Shown: in pieces, positions 33,367 through 41,781 of the stretch | Position numbering within the stretch: position 1 is the stretch's first letter | Layout of the letters: each line of letters begins with the position of its first letter | NCBI GenBank assembly: GCA_045613385.1 | Contig: JAZLAW010000008.1 | Coordinates: 16,856-80,855, forward strand | Direction of reading: 5' to 3' | Source: SIG565 sp045613385 | GTDB lineage: Bacteria > Bacillota > Clostridia > Oscillospirales > Acutalibacteraceae | DNA: 64,000 nt | The notes under the pieces: model-generated | Databases searched by the model: none | What the model saw: only the letters and a program-made list of their open reading frames with translations | Told to the model about the DNA's origin: nothing | Program-made: the position numbers and the translations under genes

Positions 33367-33442
<76 letters not shown>

Positions 33443-33443
<1 letters not shown>

Positions 33444-33476
33444 AAAATCCTCATTCGCAAGAATGGGGATTTTACT
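33443..33476 (+). terminator. Terminator of the tRNA gene
   Basis: AAAATCCTCATTC / GAATGGGGATTTT stem with GCAA loop, followed by ACTTTTT. Confidence 0.85.
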
Positions 33477-33593
33477 TTTTCACTATTCACTCTTCACTTT
33501 TCACTATTTTCTACGCTTTTATACAGAGGATTTTTGGAGGTAATAAGTAATAGTGAATAGTGAAGAAGTATTTTGCAAGGCTTTGCCTTGCTT
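33477..33593. repeat. Repeat patch: 13-bp inverted repeats of a TTCACTA-type unit plus a small hairpin
   Basis: TTCACTATTCACT (33479-33491) and AGTGAATAGTGAA (33552-33564) are perfect inverted repeats 60 bases apart, and partial copies (CTTCACTT, TTCACTATT) lie beside the left arm. A second palindrome GCAAGGC-TTT-GCCTTGC (33575-33591) followed by TTTTT abuts it and contains part of the next promoter. It looks like a short non-coding genomic repeat; no coding frame is present. Confidence 0.6.
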
Positions 33594-33616
33594 TTTCTAT
33601 TTTAAGGCGCTATAAT
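33588..33616 (+). promoter_or_regulatory. Promoter of the AAA ATPase gene
   Basis: TTGCTT (33588-33593), 17-base spacer, TATAAT (33611-33616), 20 bases before the start codon. The -35 overlaps the GCAAGGC palindrome. Confidence 0.6.
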
Positions 33617-33635
33617 ACGCTTATGAGGTGAAATT

Positions 33636-34382
33636 ATGTGCACAAAGTATATTAGCAATATTTTGTTCAATGATACATTAGATAAATCTTCATATCTTAA
33701 CAATCTTCCTATTATAAGGTATTTATCAAGAGAAAAGTACTTATCTTTTGATTCTGAAGTTACCTTTTTTGTGGGCGAAAACGGTACGGGGAAATCAACT
33801 TTGCTTGAAGCGATTGCAGTGGCTTATGGCTTTAATGCTGAAGGCGGTTCGAAAAATTTTACCTTTTCAACTAACGAAACGCATTCTGAACTTTACCGAC
33901 ACATTGACCTTGCTAAAAAGGATTTTGCAAAAGACGGTTTTTTTCTCAGAGCAGAAAGTCTATATAATGTTGCGACAAACATTGACGACATGGACTCTCA
34001 CCCGTCCTTTGATGCGCCTATAATAGGCGGATATGGCGGAGTATCTCTGCACAACCAATCCCATGGAGAAAGTTTTCTTGCGATTGTGCAAAACCGTTTT
34101 TTCGGCAACGGACTTTATATTTTGGACGAGCCTGAAGCGGCGTTGTCACCAATGCGATTACTTACATTAATGGCTGAAATTAATGAATTAGTAAAGAAAA
34201 ACTCTCAATTTATAATCGCGACTCACTCCCCTATTTTAATGACTTTTCCTAATGCACAGATTTTAGAATTTTCAAAAGACGGTATTAAACATGTTCCTTA
34301 CCAAGATACGGAACATTTTCAAATTACTAAAAGCTTTTTGGAAAACCCCGAAAAAATGCTTCATTATTTGTTAAATGATTAG
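33636..34382 (+). CDS. AAA/ABC-type ATPase of the RecF-like predicted ATPase group
   Basis: A 248-residue single-domain ATPase: Walker A GENGTGKST (residues 47-55), an ABC-like SHGES signature near residue 143, Walker B LYILDEPEAALS and a switch histidine in IATHSPILM. Such stand-alone AAA_21/AAA_23 proteins are widespread in accessory DNA and their substrates are unknown. No nuclease or transporter partner lies next to it. ATG 33636 follows GAGGTG. The repeat patch in front may indicate a mobile context. Confidence 0.82.
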   Translation: MCTKYISNILFNDTLDKSSYLNNLPIIRYLSREKYLSFDSEVTFFVGENGTGKSTLLEAIAVAYGFNAEGGSKNFTFSTNETHSELYRHIDLAKKDFAKDGFFLRAESLYNVATNIDDMDSHPSFDAPIIGGYGGVSLHNQSHGESFLAIVQNRFFGNGLYILDEPEAALSPMRLLTLMAEINELVKKNSQFIIATHSPILMTFPNAQILEFSKDGIKHVPYQDTEHFQITKSFLENPEKMLHYLLND

Positions 34383-34387
34383 GATAC

Positions 34388-34440
34388 CTAAATCGGTGCA
34401 ACTTGCCAACAGTTCAAACCAATTTAGATACGGACTTATT
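34388..34440 (+). terminator. Imperfect terminator-like hairpin after the ATPase gene
   Basis: CTAAATCGGT (34388-34397) and ACCAATTTAG (34418-34427) pair with one mismatch, followed by ATACGGACTTATTTTTT. A T-run further off suggests a weak terminator. Confidence 0.4.
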
Positions 34441-34452
34441 TTTTATAATCCC

Positions 34453-34481
34453 TTTACAATTTATAATATAAGTGCTATACT
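34453..34481 (+). promoter_or_regulatory. Promoter of the preQ1 riboswitch operon
   Basis: TTTACA (34453-34458), 17-base spacer, TATACT (34476-34481). Transcription would start a few bases before the aptamer. Confidence 0.65.
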
Positions 34482-34489
34482 TATTACAT

Positions 34490-34533
34490 TGACAGTTCGC
34501 TTGTACCATCCTGTCATTAAACAAAACCAGGAC
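34490..34533 (+). promoter_or_regulatory. PreQ1-I riboswitch aptamer
   Basis: Stem P1 GACAG (34491-34495) / CTGTC (34511-34515) encloses the loop TTCGCTTGTACCATC. It is followed by the A-rich tail ATTAAACAAAACCAGG, which can fold back with the CC of the loop into an H-type pseudoknot. The layout and tail closely match known preQ1-I aptamers such as the Thermoanaerobacter one (UUAACAAAACAAGG tail). The downstream gene is a VUT-family transporter, which supports the call. Confidence 0.75.
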
Positions 34534-34557
34534 TACTATTTATGAATATGCATAATG

Positions 34558-34597
34558 ATAGTGGCTTTGTGTTTTGCAATGCCACTTTTCTTTTTTA
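34558..34597 (+). terminator. Expression-platform terminator of the preQ1 riboswitch
   Basis: AGTGGC / GCCACT stem (outer pairs 34561-34565 with 34581-34585), followed by TTTTCTTTTTT and then immediately by the ribosome site AGGAGA. Ligand binding would favour termination and lower transporter expression. Confidence 0.75.
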
Positions 34598-34606
34598 GGA
34601 GACAAA

Positions 34607-35356
34607 ATGAAAAAAATTATTACAAGTTATATTAAACGTGAGCAATCAGAAACACAACTTTTATTTCGGAGTATTCCTTCGGCGGTTGTGTCATTGTTTG
34701 TAGTAAGCGTTATTTGTATGAACCTTCTGGCCAACAAAACCCTTATTCAAACCGAATGGATAGCATTGGACGGCGGTATTTTGATATCGTGGCTTTCTTT
34801 TATGTGTATGGATATCATCACTAAATATTTTGGACCAAAGGCATCAAACAAAGTGGCATTACTCGCTTCAAGCATCAATTTGCTCACCTGTTTGATATTT
34901 TATATTGCCGGTATAATTCCTTCTAATGCCAATGACTATACAGCGCTTAACGGTATTCTCTGCGGCACTTGGTTTATTTTGCTTGGCAGTACCGTTGCTT
35001 TTTTGATTTCCGCTTTAATAAACAATTTTTTAAATTGGCTTATTGGTAAAGCGTTTTATAAAAATCCTGATGGCAAATTGGCGTATGCTATGCAGTCGTA
35101 TATATCCACCTTTATCGGTCAGTTTATGGATAATCTTATTTTCTCGGTCATAGTTTTTATGTTATTTGCGCCAATATATTGGAACGGTTTTTGTTGGTCT
35201 TTATTACAATGTATAATATGTGCTCTGACAGGCGCATTTGCCGAACTTATTATGGAAATACTCTTTTCACCAATAGGATATAAGATTATAAAAAAGTGGA
35301 AAAGCCAACACGTCGGAGAGCAGTATTTTGAATATATTAACGGAGGCAAAGTATGA
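34607..35356 (+). CDS. VUT-family queuosine precursor transporter
   Basis: A 249-residue membrane protein of the VUT/YhhQ family with six to seven hydrophobic segments. The SWLSFMCMDIITKYFGPKASNKVA block is the family signature, and members import queuosine precursors. The preQ1-I aptamer in front suggests preQ1 or a related base as substrate, which is inference from regulation. ATG 34607 follows AGGAGACAAA; a longer frame from 34574 runs through the terminator. It overlaps the SDR gene by four bases (ATGA). Confidence 0.85.
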   Translation: MKKIITSYIKREQSETQLLFRSIPSAVVSLFVVSVICMNLLANKTLIQTEWIALDGGILISWLSFMCMDIITKYFGPKASNKVALLASSINLLTCLIFYIAGIIPSNANDYTALNGILCGTWFILLGSTVAFLISALINNFLNWLIGKAFYKNPDGKLAYAMQSYISTFIGQFMDNLIFSVIVFMLFAPIYWNGFCWSLLQCIICALTGAFAELIMEILFSPIGYKIIKKWKSQHVGEQYFEYINGGKV

Positions 35357-36006
35357 AAGTTTTAATAACAGGAACTTCTCAAGGCATCGGCAAAGCTATA
35401 ACCGAACGATTTTTAAAAGAAAAACATACGGTAATTGGTATTGACAGGCAAAACGCAAGCATTACAAATGAAAATTATATCCATTATCAATGCGATGTAC
35501 GGGATTATGAAAAGCTTCCTGCCCTTAAAGGAATTAACATACTTATTAATAATGCAGGTACACAAAATGAACAGGATATTGATGTTAATTTAAAGGCACT
35601 TATACATATTACCGAAAAGTACGGTATTCAAGAAGACATACATTCCATATTGAATATCGGTTCAGCCAGTGCGCACACGGGCGCAGAATTCCCCGAATAC
35701 TGTGCAAGTAAAGCAGGAGTTGTTGCATATACCAAAAATGTTGCCTTGCGGGTTGCTCCTTATAATGCTACCTGCAATAGTCTTGACCCCGGCGGAGTAA
35801 TCACGCCTTTGAATGAAGTCGTAATTAACGACCCAGAACTTTGGGCTGAAATAATGGATGAAACACCTTTAAAAAGGTGGGCAACAGCCACAGAAATTGC
35901 AGAGTGGGCATATTTTCTTACAGTAATAAACACATTTTGTACGGGACAAAGTATTTTGGTAGATGGCGGTGAATCTATAAATTTTAATTTTGTTTGGAAA
36001 GAATAA
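35353..36006 (+). CDS. Short-chain dehydrogenase/reductase in the preQ1 operon
   Basis: A 217-residue classical SDR: cofactor motif TGTSQGIG (residues 6-13), NNAG (66-69), catalytic serine around 104-106 and Y116-x3-K120 (YCASK). D31 after the second beta strand (VIGIDRQ) suggests NAD(H) preference. It is shorter than FabG (about 245). Its start overlaps the transporter stop, so it lies under the same riboswitch. Whether it acts on a queuosine-related compound is unknown; a generic reductase carried along is the alternative. Confidence 0.82.
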   Translation: MKVLITGTSQGIGKAITERFLKEKHTVIGIDRQNASITNENYIHYQCDVRDYEKLPALKGINILINNAGTQNEQDIDVNLKALIHITEKYGIQEDIHSILNIGSASAHTGAEFPEYCASKAGVVAYTKNVALRVAPYNATCNSLDPGGVITPLNEVVINDPELWAEIMDETPLKRWATATEIAEWAYFLTVINTFCTGQSILVDGGESINFNFVWKE

Positions 36007-36048
36007 ATATCAATTTATATCTTGAAAACACCGATATCCAAATCGATA

Positions 36049-36085
36049 TAACCCGCCAAAAAGGCGCCTTTGTTCGGGTGTTTGT
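36049..36085 (+). terminator. Terminator of the preQ1 operon
   Basis: ACCCG / CGGGT outer stem and an inner AAAGGC-GCCTTT palindrome, followed by GTTTGTTT. Confidence 0.65.
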
Positions 36086-36113
36086 TTACTTTTTTGTCGT
36101 ATTGTGTTATAAT
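36085..36113 (+). promoter_or_regulatory. Promoter of the YwaF-like gene
   Basis: TTTACT (36085-36090), 17-base spacer, TATAAT (36108-36113). Confidence 0.6.
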
Positions 36114-36145
36114 GTGTAGAAAATAAGGACAAAGAAGGCTTTGAT

Positions 36146-36973
36146 ATGAAAGAGTTTTTTGGAATCGGTGGCTATACCCGCGATGCTGAAGGATTTTTAT
36201 CCTGGCAACACTTGCTGTCTGTCGGAATCATGCTAAGCTTAATGGTTTTATTTTCGGTTTTTCTCGGAAAGCGCAACAAACCCCTGTCTGACGAAAAAAA
36301 GAATAAACCGTTAGTCGTGGCGGCTTTATTAATTGACGGACTGGAACTATTTAAAATAGCGCTCTTGTGTTTCCGTAGCGGCAGCGCAGAAGCCATTCTT
36401 CACAATTTGCCTTTATTCTTATGCAGTATACAGTTAATTGCACTACCCCTTGCCGCATTTACCAAAGGCAGATTAAGGGAGGCGGCGGTAGACTTTGTCT
36501 GCATTTTCGGAATTCTGGGTGCGGTTTTCGGTACTATCGGCGCAGGACAAAACTATAATGCCTACCCTGTGCTCTGTTTTGATAATATTGTATCGGGAAT
36601 TACCCACAGTATTTCAGGTTTTGCTTCACTATATATAATAATTGCTGGTCTTACCAGTATGCAAAAACGCAATATCGGTATCACTTTTGGTATTTTAACC
36701 GGTTTTTGTATTGCCGCTTATATTGCTAACATTACCATTCCCTATAACTATATGTTCTTAATGGCCGGGGACGGTACTCCGTACGACATTTTATATAATT
36801 TGGTAAACGGCAGCAAAGTCCTTTATCCTTTACTGGTAGTTGCATTGTTCCTTATTTATATTGCGCTGTTCTACTGGTTATTTTATGCACTCGGCAAAAA
36901 AAGAAACAAAACGGAATGTGTAAAACATATACCACCCGAAGAACCTGCCCCCACATTTGCGGCTCATCATTAA
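36146..36973 (+). CDS. YwaF/TMEM164-type integral membrane protein
   Basis: A 275-residue protein with about seven hydrophobic segments. The N-terminal FLSWQHLLSVGI, the HNLPLFLCSIQLIALPLAAF block and the late NYMFLMAGDGTPYD block match the TIGR02206/YwaF family of membrane proteins of unknown function. The C-terminal tail is charged and proline-rich. Monocistronic, with a promoter 33 bases upstream and a strong terminator after it. Confidence 0.75.
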   Translation: MKEFFGIGGYTRDAEGFLSWQHLLSVGIMLSLMVLFSVFLGKRNKPLSDEKKNKPLVVAALLIDGLELFKIALLCFRSGSAEAILHNLPLFLCSIQLIALPLAAFTKGRLREAAVDFVCIFGILGAVFGTIGAGQNYNAYPVLCFDNIVSGITHSISGFASLYIIIAGLTSMQKRNIGITFGILTGFCIAAYIANITIPYNYMFLMAGDGTPYDILYNLVNGSKVLYPLLVVALFLIYIALFYWLFYALGKKRNKTECVKHIPPEEPAPTFAAHH

Positions 36974-36981
36974 TATTATTT

Positions 36982-37016
36982 AAGACTCCCCAAAAATCTA
37001 AGGGGAGTCTTTTTTA
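36982..37016 (+). terminator. Terminator after the YwaF-like gene
   Basis: AAGACTCCCC (36982-36991) / GGGGAGTCTT stem with a T-run. Confidence 0.88.
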
Positions 37017-37111
37017 AAAAGCAAGTGCCACTTGACAAGAATCAAGTAATATATGCTTTTCTTTTTTTCGGTTGTTTGGTATAATTAAAACATCTGAATG
37101 GGGCGACTTTT

Positions 37112-37720
37112 TTGACAACGGGAGAAAAAATTCATAAATACAGAAAAGAACTCGGTCTTTCTCAAGAAGAACTCGGCAAAAAATTACTCGTTAGCCGACA
37201 AACCATCAGTCTCTGGGAAAAAGACCAGACCGTTCCTTCTATTGAAAATTTAAAATATTTAAAAGAAATATTCGGTGTTTCGGCAGATGAATTATTGGGT
37301 TTTGAATCAAAAGAACCTAAAAATGAAAGTGTCATCCAACCGGAGCAACCCCGCAAAAACGCATGGGTAATTATTCTTTTAATTCTCGGCTCACCGATAT
37401 GGATTTCGCTGCTTATTGCCGCTTTTTCGGTAATAATTTCTGTTTATGTTTCTGTGTGGACTGTTATAGTATCACTTTGGTCAATCTTTGCTTCATTTAT
37501 TGCCGCCACATTTTATGGTTTGATTACAGGTATATGCTATATTTGTGTTGGCAATACCCTTACCGGTATTGCCTTGGTTGGCGCGGGAATTGTATGCCTG
37601 GGACTTACTCTTCTTTTATTTCTGGGTAACCGCGCGGCAACAAAAGGTGTGTCAGTGCTTACAAAAAAGATTCTTTTGGAAATTAAAAACCGATTCTGTG
37701 AAAAGGAGATGGCATTATAA
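37112..37720 (+). CDS. XRE-type regulator with membrane C-terminus
   Basis: A 202-residue protein. Residues 1-60 are a Cro/C1-type helix-turn-helix (IHKYRKELGLSQEELGKKL, then VSRQTISLWEKD); after a polar linker come three to four hydrophobic segments (about 84-185). It starts at TTG 37112, with GGGG nine bases upstream; an extended -10 TGGTATAAT lies near 37075-37084. The next gene, a DUF4097 protein, overlaps by one base. A membrane-tethered repressor sensing the envelope is a reasonable inference. Confidence 0.82.
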   Translation: MTTGEKIHKYRKELGLSQEELGKKLLVSRQTISLWEKDQTVPSIENLKYLKEIFGVSADELLGFESKEPKNESVIQPEQPRKNAWVIILLILGSPIWISLLIAAFSVIISVYVSVWTVIVSLWSIFASFIAATFYGLITGICYICVGNTLTGIALVGAGIVCLGLTLLLFLGNRAATKGVSVLTKKILLEIKNRFCEKEMAL

Positions 37721-38613
37721 TGAAAAGTGTGAAAATATATATTATTATTGCGGTTTCCCTTATACTCATTGGCGGTATAGTTTTTTGCCGTGTTATGCCC
37801 TTGTTGAACTGGGATTTCACAAAGTTATCCAACACAAAATACGAAACAAACAGTTATCCTTCTCTTGAAGCCTTTAAAAACATACTTATTTCTACTAATA
37901 CCGCCGATATTGAATTTATTCCTTCAAGTGAATATAAGGTTGTCTGCCACGAGCAAATGAAGGCGCAACACACGGTATCTGTAAAAAACGATACACTTTT
38001 TATTGAATATAACGATACAAGAAAATGGTACGAGCATATCGGCATATCCTTCGGCAGTTCTAAAATAACGGTGTATATTCCCGACGGGCAATACGGTGCA
38101 CTAACCGTAACCGCCAGTACGGGAGATGTGGTAGTGCCAAAAGACTATAAATTCGAAAGTATAGATATTTTATTAAGCACAGGCAGCGCCACAAACTATG
38201 CTTCAGCTTTAAACGATATAAAAATAACAACAAGCACAGGAGATATATTCACTGAAAGTATAACCGCAAACACCCTTTCGGTTAGTGTCTCAACGGGTGA
38301 AGTCAATCTCAAAAATATAACCTGTAACAGTGTTATATCAAGCGGTAACACAGGTAGTATAATACTAAAAAATGTTATTGCCGATGATAAACTTTCTTTA
38401 GAGAGAACTACAGGACACATCAAATTAGATAAATGTGATGCCGCCGAAATTTTTGCCGAGACCGACACAGGCGACATTAACGGAACTTTACTTTCAGAAA
38501 AAATATTTATAACTAAAACCGATACCGGAAAAATAAATGTACCAAAAACCGCAACCGGCGGTCGATGTGAACTCACAACAGACACCGGTAACATTCATAT
38601 AGAAATATTTTAA
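37720..38613 (+). CDS. DUF4097-type beta-strand repeat protein
   Basis: A 297-residue protein with an N-terminal membrane anchor (about residues 5-25) and an extracytoplasmic repeat domain. About seven units with an STGD/DTGN-type core (for example STGDVVV, STGDIFT, STGEVNL, TTGHIKL, DTGDING, DTGKINV, DTGNIHI) define the DUF4097 right-handed beta-helix fold. Such proteins sit next to PadR or XRE regulators and are thought to act in envelope stress. Its start overlaps the regulator stop (TAATG). Confidence 0.85.
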   Translation: MKSVKIYIIIAVSLILIGGIVFCRVMPLLNWDFTKLSNTKYETNSYPSLEAFKNILISTNTADIEFIPSSEYKVVCHEQMKAQHTVSVKNDTLFIEYNDTRKWYEHIGISFGSSKITVYIPDGQYGALTVTASTGDVVVPKDYKFESIDILLSTGSATNYASALNDIKITTSTGDIFTESITANTLSVSVSTGEVNLKNITCNSVISSGNTGSIILKNVIADDKLSLERTTGHIKLDKCDAAEIFAETDTGDINGTLLSEKIFITKTDTGKINVPKTATGGRCELTTDTGNIHIEIF

Positions 38614-38615
38614 TT

Positions 38616-38652
38616 AAAACCCCCAAGTTTTAAACTTGGGGGTTTGTTTTTA
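38616..38652. terminator. Bidirectional terminator between the DUF4097 and deacetylase genes
   Basis: 14-bp stem AAACCCCCAAGTTT (38617-38630) / AAACTTGGGGGTTT (38632-38645), one-base loop, T-run after it. Confidence 0.88.
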
Positions 38653-39540
38653 AAGCACTTGATGTGCAATTTTTATTGTTTCATCGGGTTTTACCGAGTA
38701 TGGCACATTATCGACAACAAACCATATTGTCTTGGCAGACGGGTTATAAACGGTATGGCCATCGGCACTGAATACAAGTGAATCGTATGCCTTTACATAA
38801 TCATAAATTTCTATATTTGTAGCATACCAAACATCATCTTGACCTGATAATTTTTCGCAGATTTTTTCCATCAAATCCCAGTTATTTGCGCGGTCAAATT
38901 CAAAACTGTGTCCGTGAATATAGCAAACTTGCGGCGGCCACACAGAATAACAGTTAGGTTTTTCTTTATAAAAGTTCAGGAAATTATCAATATACTCAAA
39001 TGCGTGTGGATCACCGTGATATACACCGGGTTCCCATTTATGCCAGTCGGTCGGCAAATGGAATCTTGTGGGGTCATTATGCGGTCTGTAATAGGCGGCC
39101 GTTCTTACATAGGCGATATCAAGTTGGGTTAAATAAGTCTTTATATCGTTATATGTAGCTCCGTTGTGTATATCTCTGACACCTGAATCGGGATATGCCA
39201 TACCGCGCACTATTATGTCGTATTTATTTTCAAGTTCTACGCGGCAGTCAAGCACTTCCTTAATACCTTCAATGTTACGTATCCTTCCATTTGCGCGGTG
39301 AAAATATCCGTGTACTGCAATTTCGTGGCCGCGATCAACAATATATTCTTTAATCTGTTCTTTGGTTGGTTTATCACCCGCAGAACCAACAAATGTTTCA
39401 CCGTTTAAATTGAAAGTACCCTTCATACCGTATTTTGTAAAAATGTCAGAAAGGCGCAAATCGTGAATGCAACCGTCATCATAACTAAAGGTTACCGCCT
39501 TGGGTTTCCCGCCCGGAAAACGTAAAAATCTGTAACGCAT
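38650..39540 (-). CDS. Polysaccharide deacetylase family protein (CE4)
   Basis: A 296-residue NodB-type metal hydrolase. Motif 1 is TFSYDDG with D21-D22, and motif 2 is H77-x3-H81 (HGYFH), giving the Asp-His-His metal site. No signal peptide is seen. The middle has several aromatic motifs and a late YIHGHSFEF. It likely removes N-acetyl or similar groups from a glycan, with the substrate unknown. AAGGAG precedes ATG 39540. It lies divergent from the polysaccharide cluster, so a linked role is possible. Confidence 0.82.
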   Translation of the reverse strand: MRYRFLRFPGGKPKAVTFSYDDGCIHDLRLSDIFTKYGMKGTFNLNGETFVGSAGDKPTKEQIKEYIVDRGHEIAVHGYFHRANGRIRNIEGIKEVLDCRVELENKYDIIVRGMAYPDSGVRDIHNGATYNDIKTYLTQLDIAYVRTAAYYRPHNDPTRFHLPTDWHKWEPGVYHGDPHAFEYIDNFLNFYKEKPNCYSVWPPQVCYIHGHSFEFDRANNWDLMEKICEKLSGQDDVWYATNIEIYDYVKAYDSLVFSADGHTVYNPSAKTIWFVVDNVPYSVKPDETIKIAHQVL

Positions 39541-39631
39541 AAAACCACTCCTTGTTTTACTTAAAATTCACTTTTATTTTAACATAAAAAAATAATATTT
39601 CAATGTTTAATGTGCCTTCAATGTAAAAAAC

Positions 39632-39660
39632 TTGTTATTTTGCGCAAAATATGATAAAAT
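39632..39660 (+). promoter_or_regulatory. Promoter of the polysaccharide cluster
   Basis: TTGTTA (39632-39637), 17-base spacer, TAAAAT (39655-39660), 41 bases before the first gene. Confidence 0.62.
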
Positions 39661-39700
39661 CTAATTGTTTAGAATGTGTGATTTTTATAAGGAGAAGGCT

Positions 39701-40687
39701 ATGCAAAAAAATCCTTTAGTCAGCATTATAGTGCCTATATACAATGTAGAAAAAAGGCTTAAAATATGTCTTGACAGTATACTCTCGCAGACCTATAAAA
39801 ACATCGAAATAATACTTGTTGACGATGGTTCAACCGACTCCTGCGGCAGTATTTGTGATGAGTATGCAAAGAAAGATACCCGCATAAAGGTTATACACCG
39901 GGAAAACGGTGGCCTTTCCCGCGCACGTAACAGCGGTATTGATGCGGCGGTTGGGGAATATTTAGCTTTCATTGATTCGGATGATTATGTAGCAGAAGAC
40001 TATATCGAATTTATGCTTAAAAATTTATTGGACACCGGGGCGGATATATCGACTTGCGGTGCACTTTTTGTTCATCCATCAGGAAAGCTCGAACGTCAGT
40101 GGGCAGATGACTCACTTTATGTGATTGATAATAAAGAAGCTCTTCGCCGTATGTGCTATAACGAAGGTTTTTTTGTCACCGCCTGGGATAAACTATATAA
40201 AAAAGAGTTGTTTGATTCAGTTCGATACAATGAAGGCAAGGTTTTCGAAGATACCGGTACCACTTATAAGGTTGTAGATAAGGCAGAAAAAATCGTTTTT
40301 TGTTGTATTCCTAAGTATTATTACATCATTTCTGAAGATAACAGTTCTATCACCAAGTGTAAATTCAATGAGAAAAAACTTGATTATGTTGAAATGGCCG
40401 ATGAGATGGCGGCATATATAAAGGAAAAATACCCCGAATTAACCGCCGCGGCAGAAAGAAAACAAATGCACGCCTGTTTTTCTACCCTTACCCAGCTTGT
40501 TAATTCTTCAGTGCGTAATAGAAAGATTGAAAAAATGCTTATAGGCCGCATAAATGCTCTCAAAAAAGGTGCCCTTAGTAACCCAAACACACCCACGCGC
40601 GATAAAATAGGTATCCTGGCTTTAAGTTTAGGGTTTGGATTTTTCTCTTTTGCTTGGAAAATATACTCACTGAAGTTTGAAAGGTAA
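39701..40687 (+). CDS. Family 2 glycosyltransferase
   Basis: A 328-residue GT-A fold enzyme: SIIVPIYNVEKRL at the start, VDDGSTDSCG nucleotide-binding loop, NGGLSRARNSGID and the metal motif IDSDDYV. It transfers a sugar from a nucleotide donor, probably in surface polysaccharide assembly. ATG 39701 follows GGAGAAGGCT; an upstream in-frame ATG at 39665 lacks a ribosome site. A hydrophobic C-terminal patch may touch the membrane. First of four linked genes. Confidence 0.9.
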   Translation: MQKNPLVSIIVPIYNVEKRLKICLDSILSQTYKNIEIILVDDGSTDSCGSICDEYAKKDTRIKVIHRENGGLSRARNSGIDAAVGEYLAFIDSDDYVAEDYIEFMLKNLLDTGADISTCGALFVHPSGKLERQWADDSLYVIDNKEALRRMCYNEGFFVTAWDKLYKKELFDSVRYNEGKVFEDTGTTYKVVDKAEKIVFCCIPKYYYIISEDNSSITKCKFNEKKLDYVEMADEMAAYIKEKYPELTAAAERKQMHACFSTLTQLVNSSVRNRKIEKMLIGRINALKKGALSNPNTPTRDKIGILALSLGFGFFSFAWKIYSLKFER

Positions 40688-40691
40688 CTTT

Positions 40692-41777
40692 ATGAAAAAA
40701 GTTTTAGTAGGCTTTATTGAAAACGGAAAACATAGCGGAATAGATAAATACTTGCTCGGCTTTTGCAAAGTGGCAAGTGAAAACGGTGTCGTGCTTGATT
40801 TTTTAACCAATGAAATCACCGACGATTTAAAAAAAGAACTATCGGAAATGGGCTTTGGGCTTTTGCAAATTCCAAATCTAAAAAAACCGTTCCGCCAATA
40901 TAAAGCAATAAAGAATATTTTGAAAAATGGTAATTATGATGGTGCTTATTTCAATATATCCGAAGCCTTTAACTGTATGGGAATACTGGCGGCTAAACGC
41001 GAGAAAGTACCGGTGCGTATAGCGCACTCCCACGCATCTGCCGTTGACCGCACAAACCGATACGTGCGACTTTTCCGTACTGCTTTGAACAATATTTTTA
41101 AGCCTATCTTAACAAAATCCGCCACGCGCCGACTTGCCTGTTCTACGGTGGCAGGTGACTGGCTTTTTAGCGGCTCATATGAAATTATATATAATGCAGT
41201 AGATGGCGCAAGATTCAGTTTTGACGACAAAAAGCGTAATAAAAAAAGAGAAGAATTAAACCTTCAAGATAAAAAAGTATTTATTCACATAGGTAATTTT
41301 AATTACGCTAAAAACCATCACTTTTTAATGGATGTAATGAAAGAAATTTGCCAAAGGGACAAAAATACCGTTTTATTGTCGGTTGGAACAGGATATGACT
41401 TTGATAACATACGTGAATATGCCGCCGCACTCGGCATAACCGACAATGTAAAATTTTTGGGTGTAAGAAGCGATGTGCCCGAATTATTGTCGGCTGCCGA
41501 TGCTTTTGTCTTCCCTTCCCGTTTTGAAGGGTTATCCATTGCTTGTATAGAAGCGCAGTTTTCAGGATTGCCCTGTATTTTATCAGACAGTATCGCGAGA
41601 GACACCAAAATTTCCGAAAACGTACTATTTCTACAGACAAACGATGCTGCTCACTGGGCCGATGCGGCTATAAATATTATAACCGATAGAACTGCAGCAA
41701 ATCTCAGTGAAAAAATCATACAGAATTTTGATATTACCAATCAGAAAAAACAATTACTTGATATTTTAAGGAGTTAA
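40692..41777 (+). CDS. Family 4 (GT-B) glycosyltransferase
   Basis: A 361-residue retaining glycosyltransferase. The N-terminal half contains GIDKYLLGFCK and RIAHSHAS, and the C-terminal half has KNHHFLMDVMKEI, VKFLGVRSDVPELLSAADAFVFPSRFEGLSIACIEAQ split over the donor site, including the E-x7-E type segment. ATG 40692 follows AAAGG; a TTG at 40677 is less likely. Four bases separate the preceding gene. It resembles capsular or exopolysaccharide enzymes. Confidence 0.9.
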   Translation: MKKVLVGFIENGKHSGIDKYLLGFCKVASENGVVLDFLTNEITDDLKKELSEMGFGLLQIPNLKKPFRQYKAIKNILKNGNYDGAYFNISEAFNCMGILAAKREKVPVRIAHSHASAVDRTNRYVRLFRTALNNIFKPILTKSATRRLACSTVAGDWLFSGSYEIIYNAVDGARFSFDDKKRNKKREELNLQDKKVFIHIGNFNYAKNHHFLMDVMKEICQRDKNTVLLSVGTGYDFDNIREYAAALGITDNVKFLGVRSDVPELLSAADAFVFPSRFEGLSIACIEAQFSGLPCILSDSIARDTKISENVLFLQTNDAAHWADAAINIITDRTAANLSEKIIQNFDITNQKKQLLDILRS

Positions 41778-41781
41778 TTGT

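Noticed and set aside
33477..33570. CRISPR-like array
   Set aside because: Repeat units are short (7-13 bases), mostly inverted rather than direct, with no regular spacers and no cas genes.
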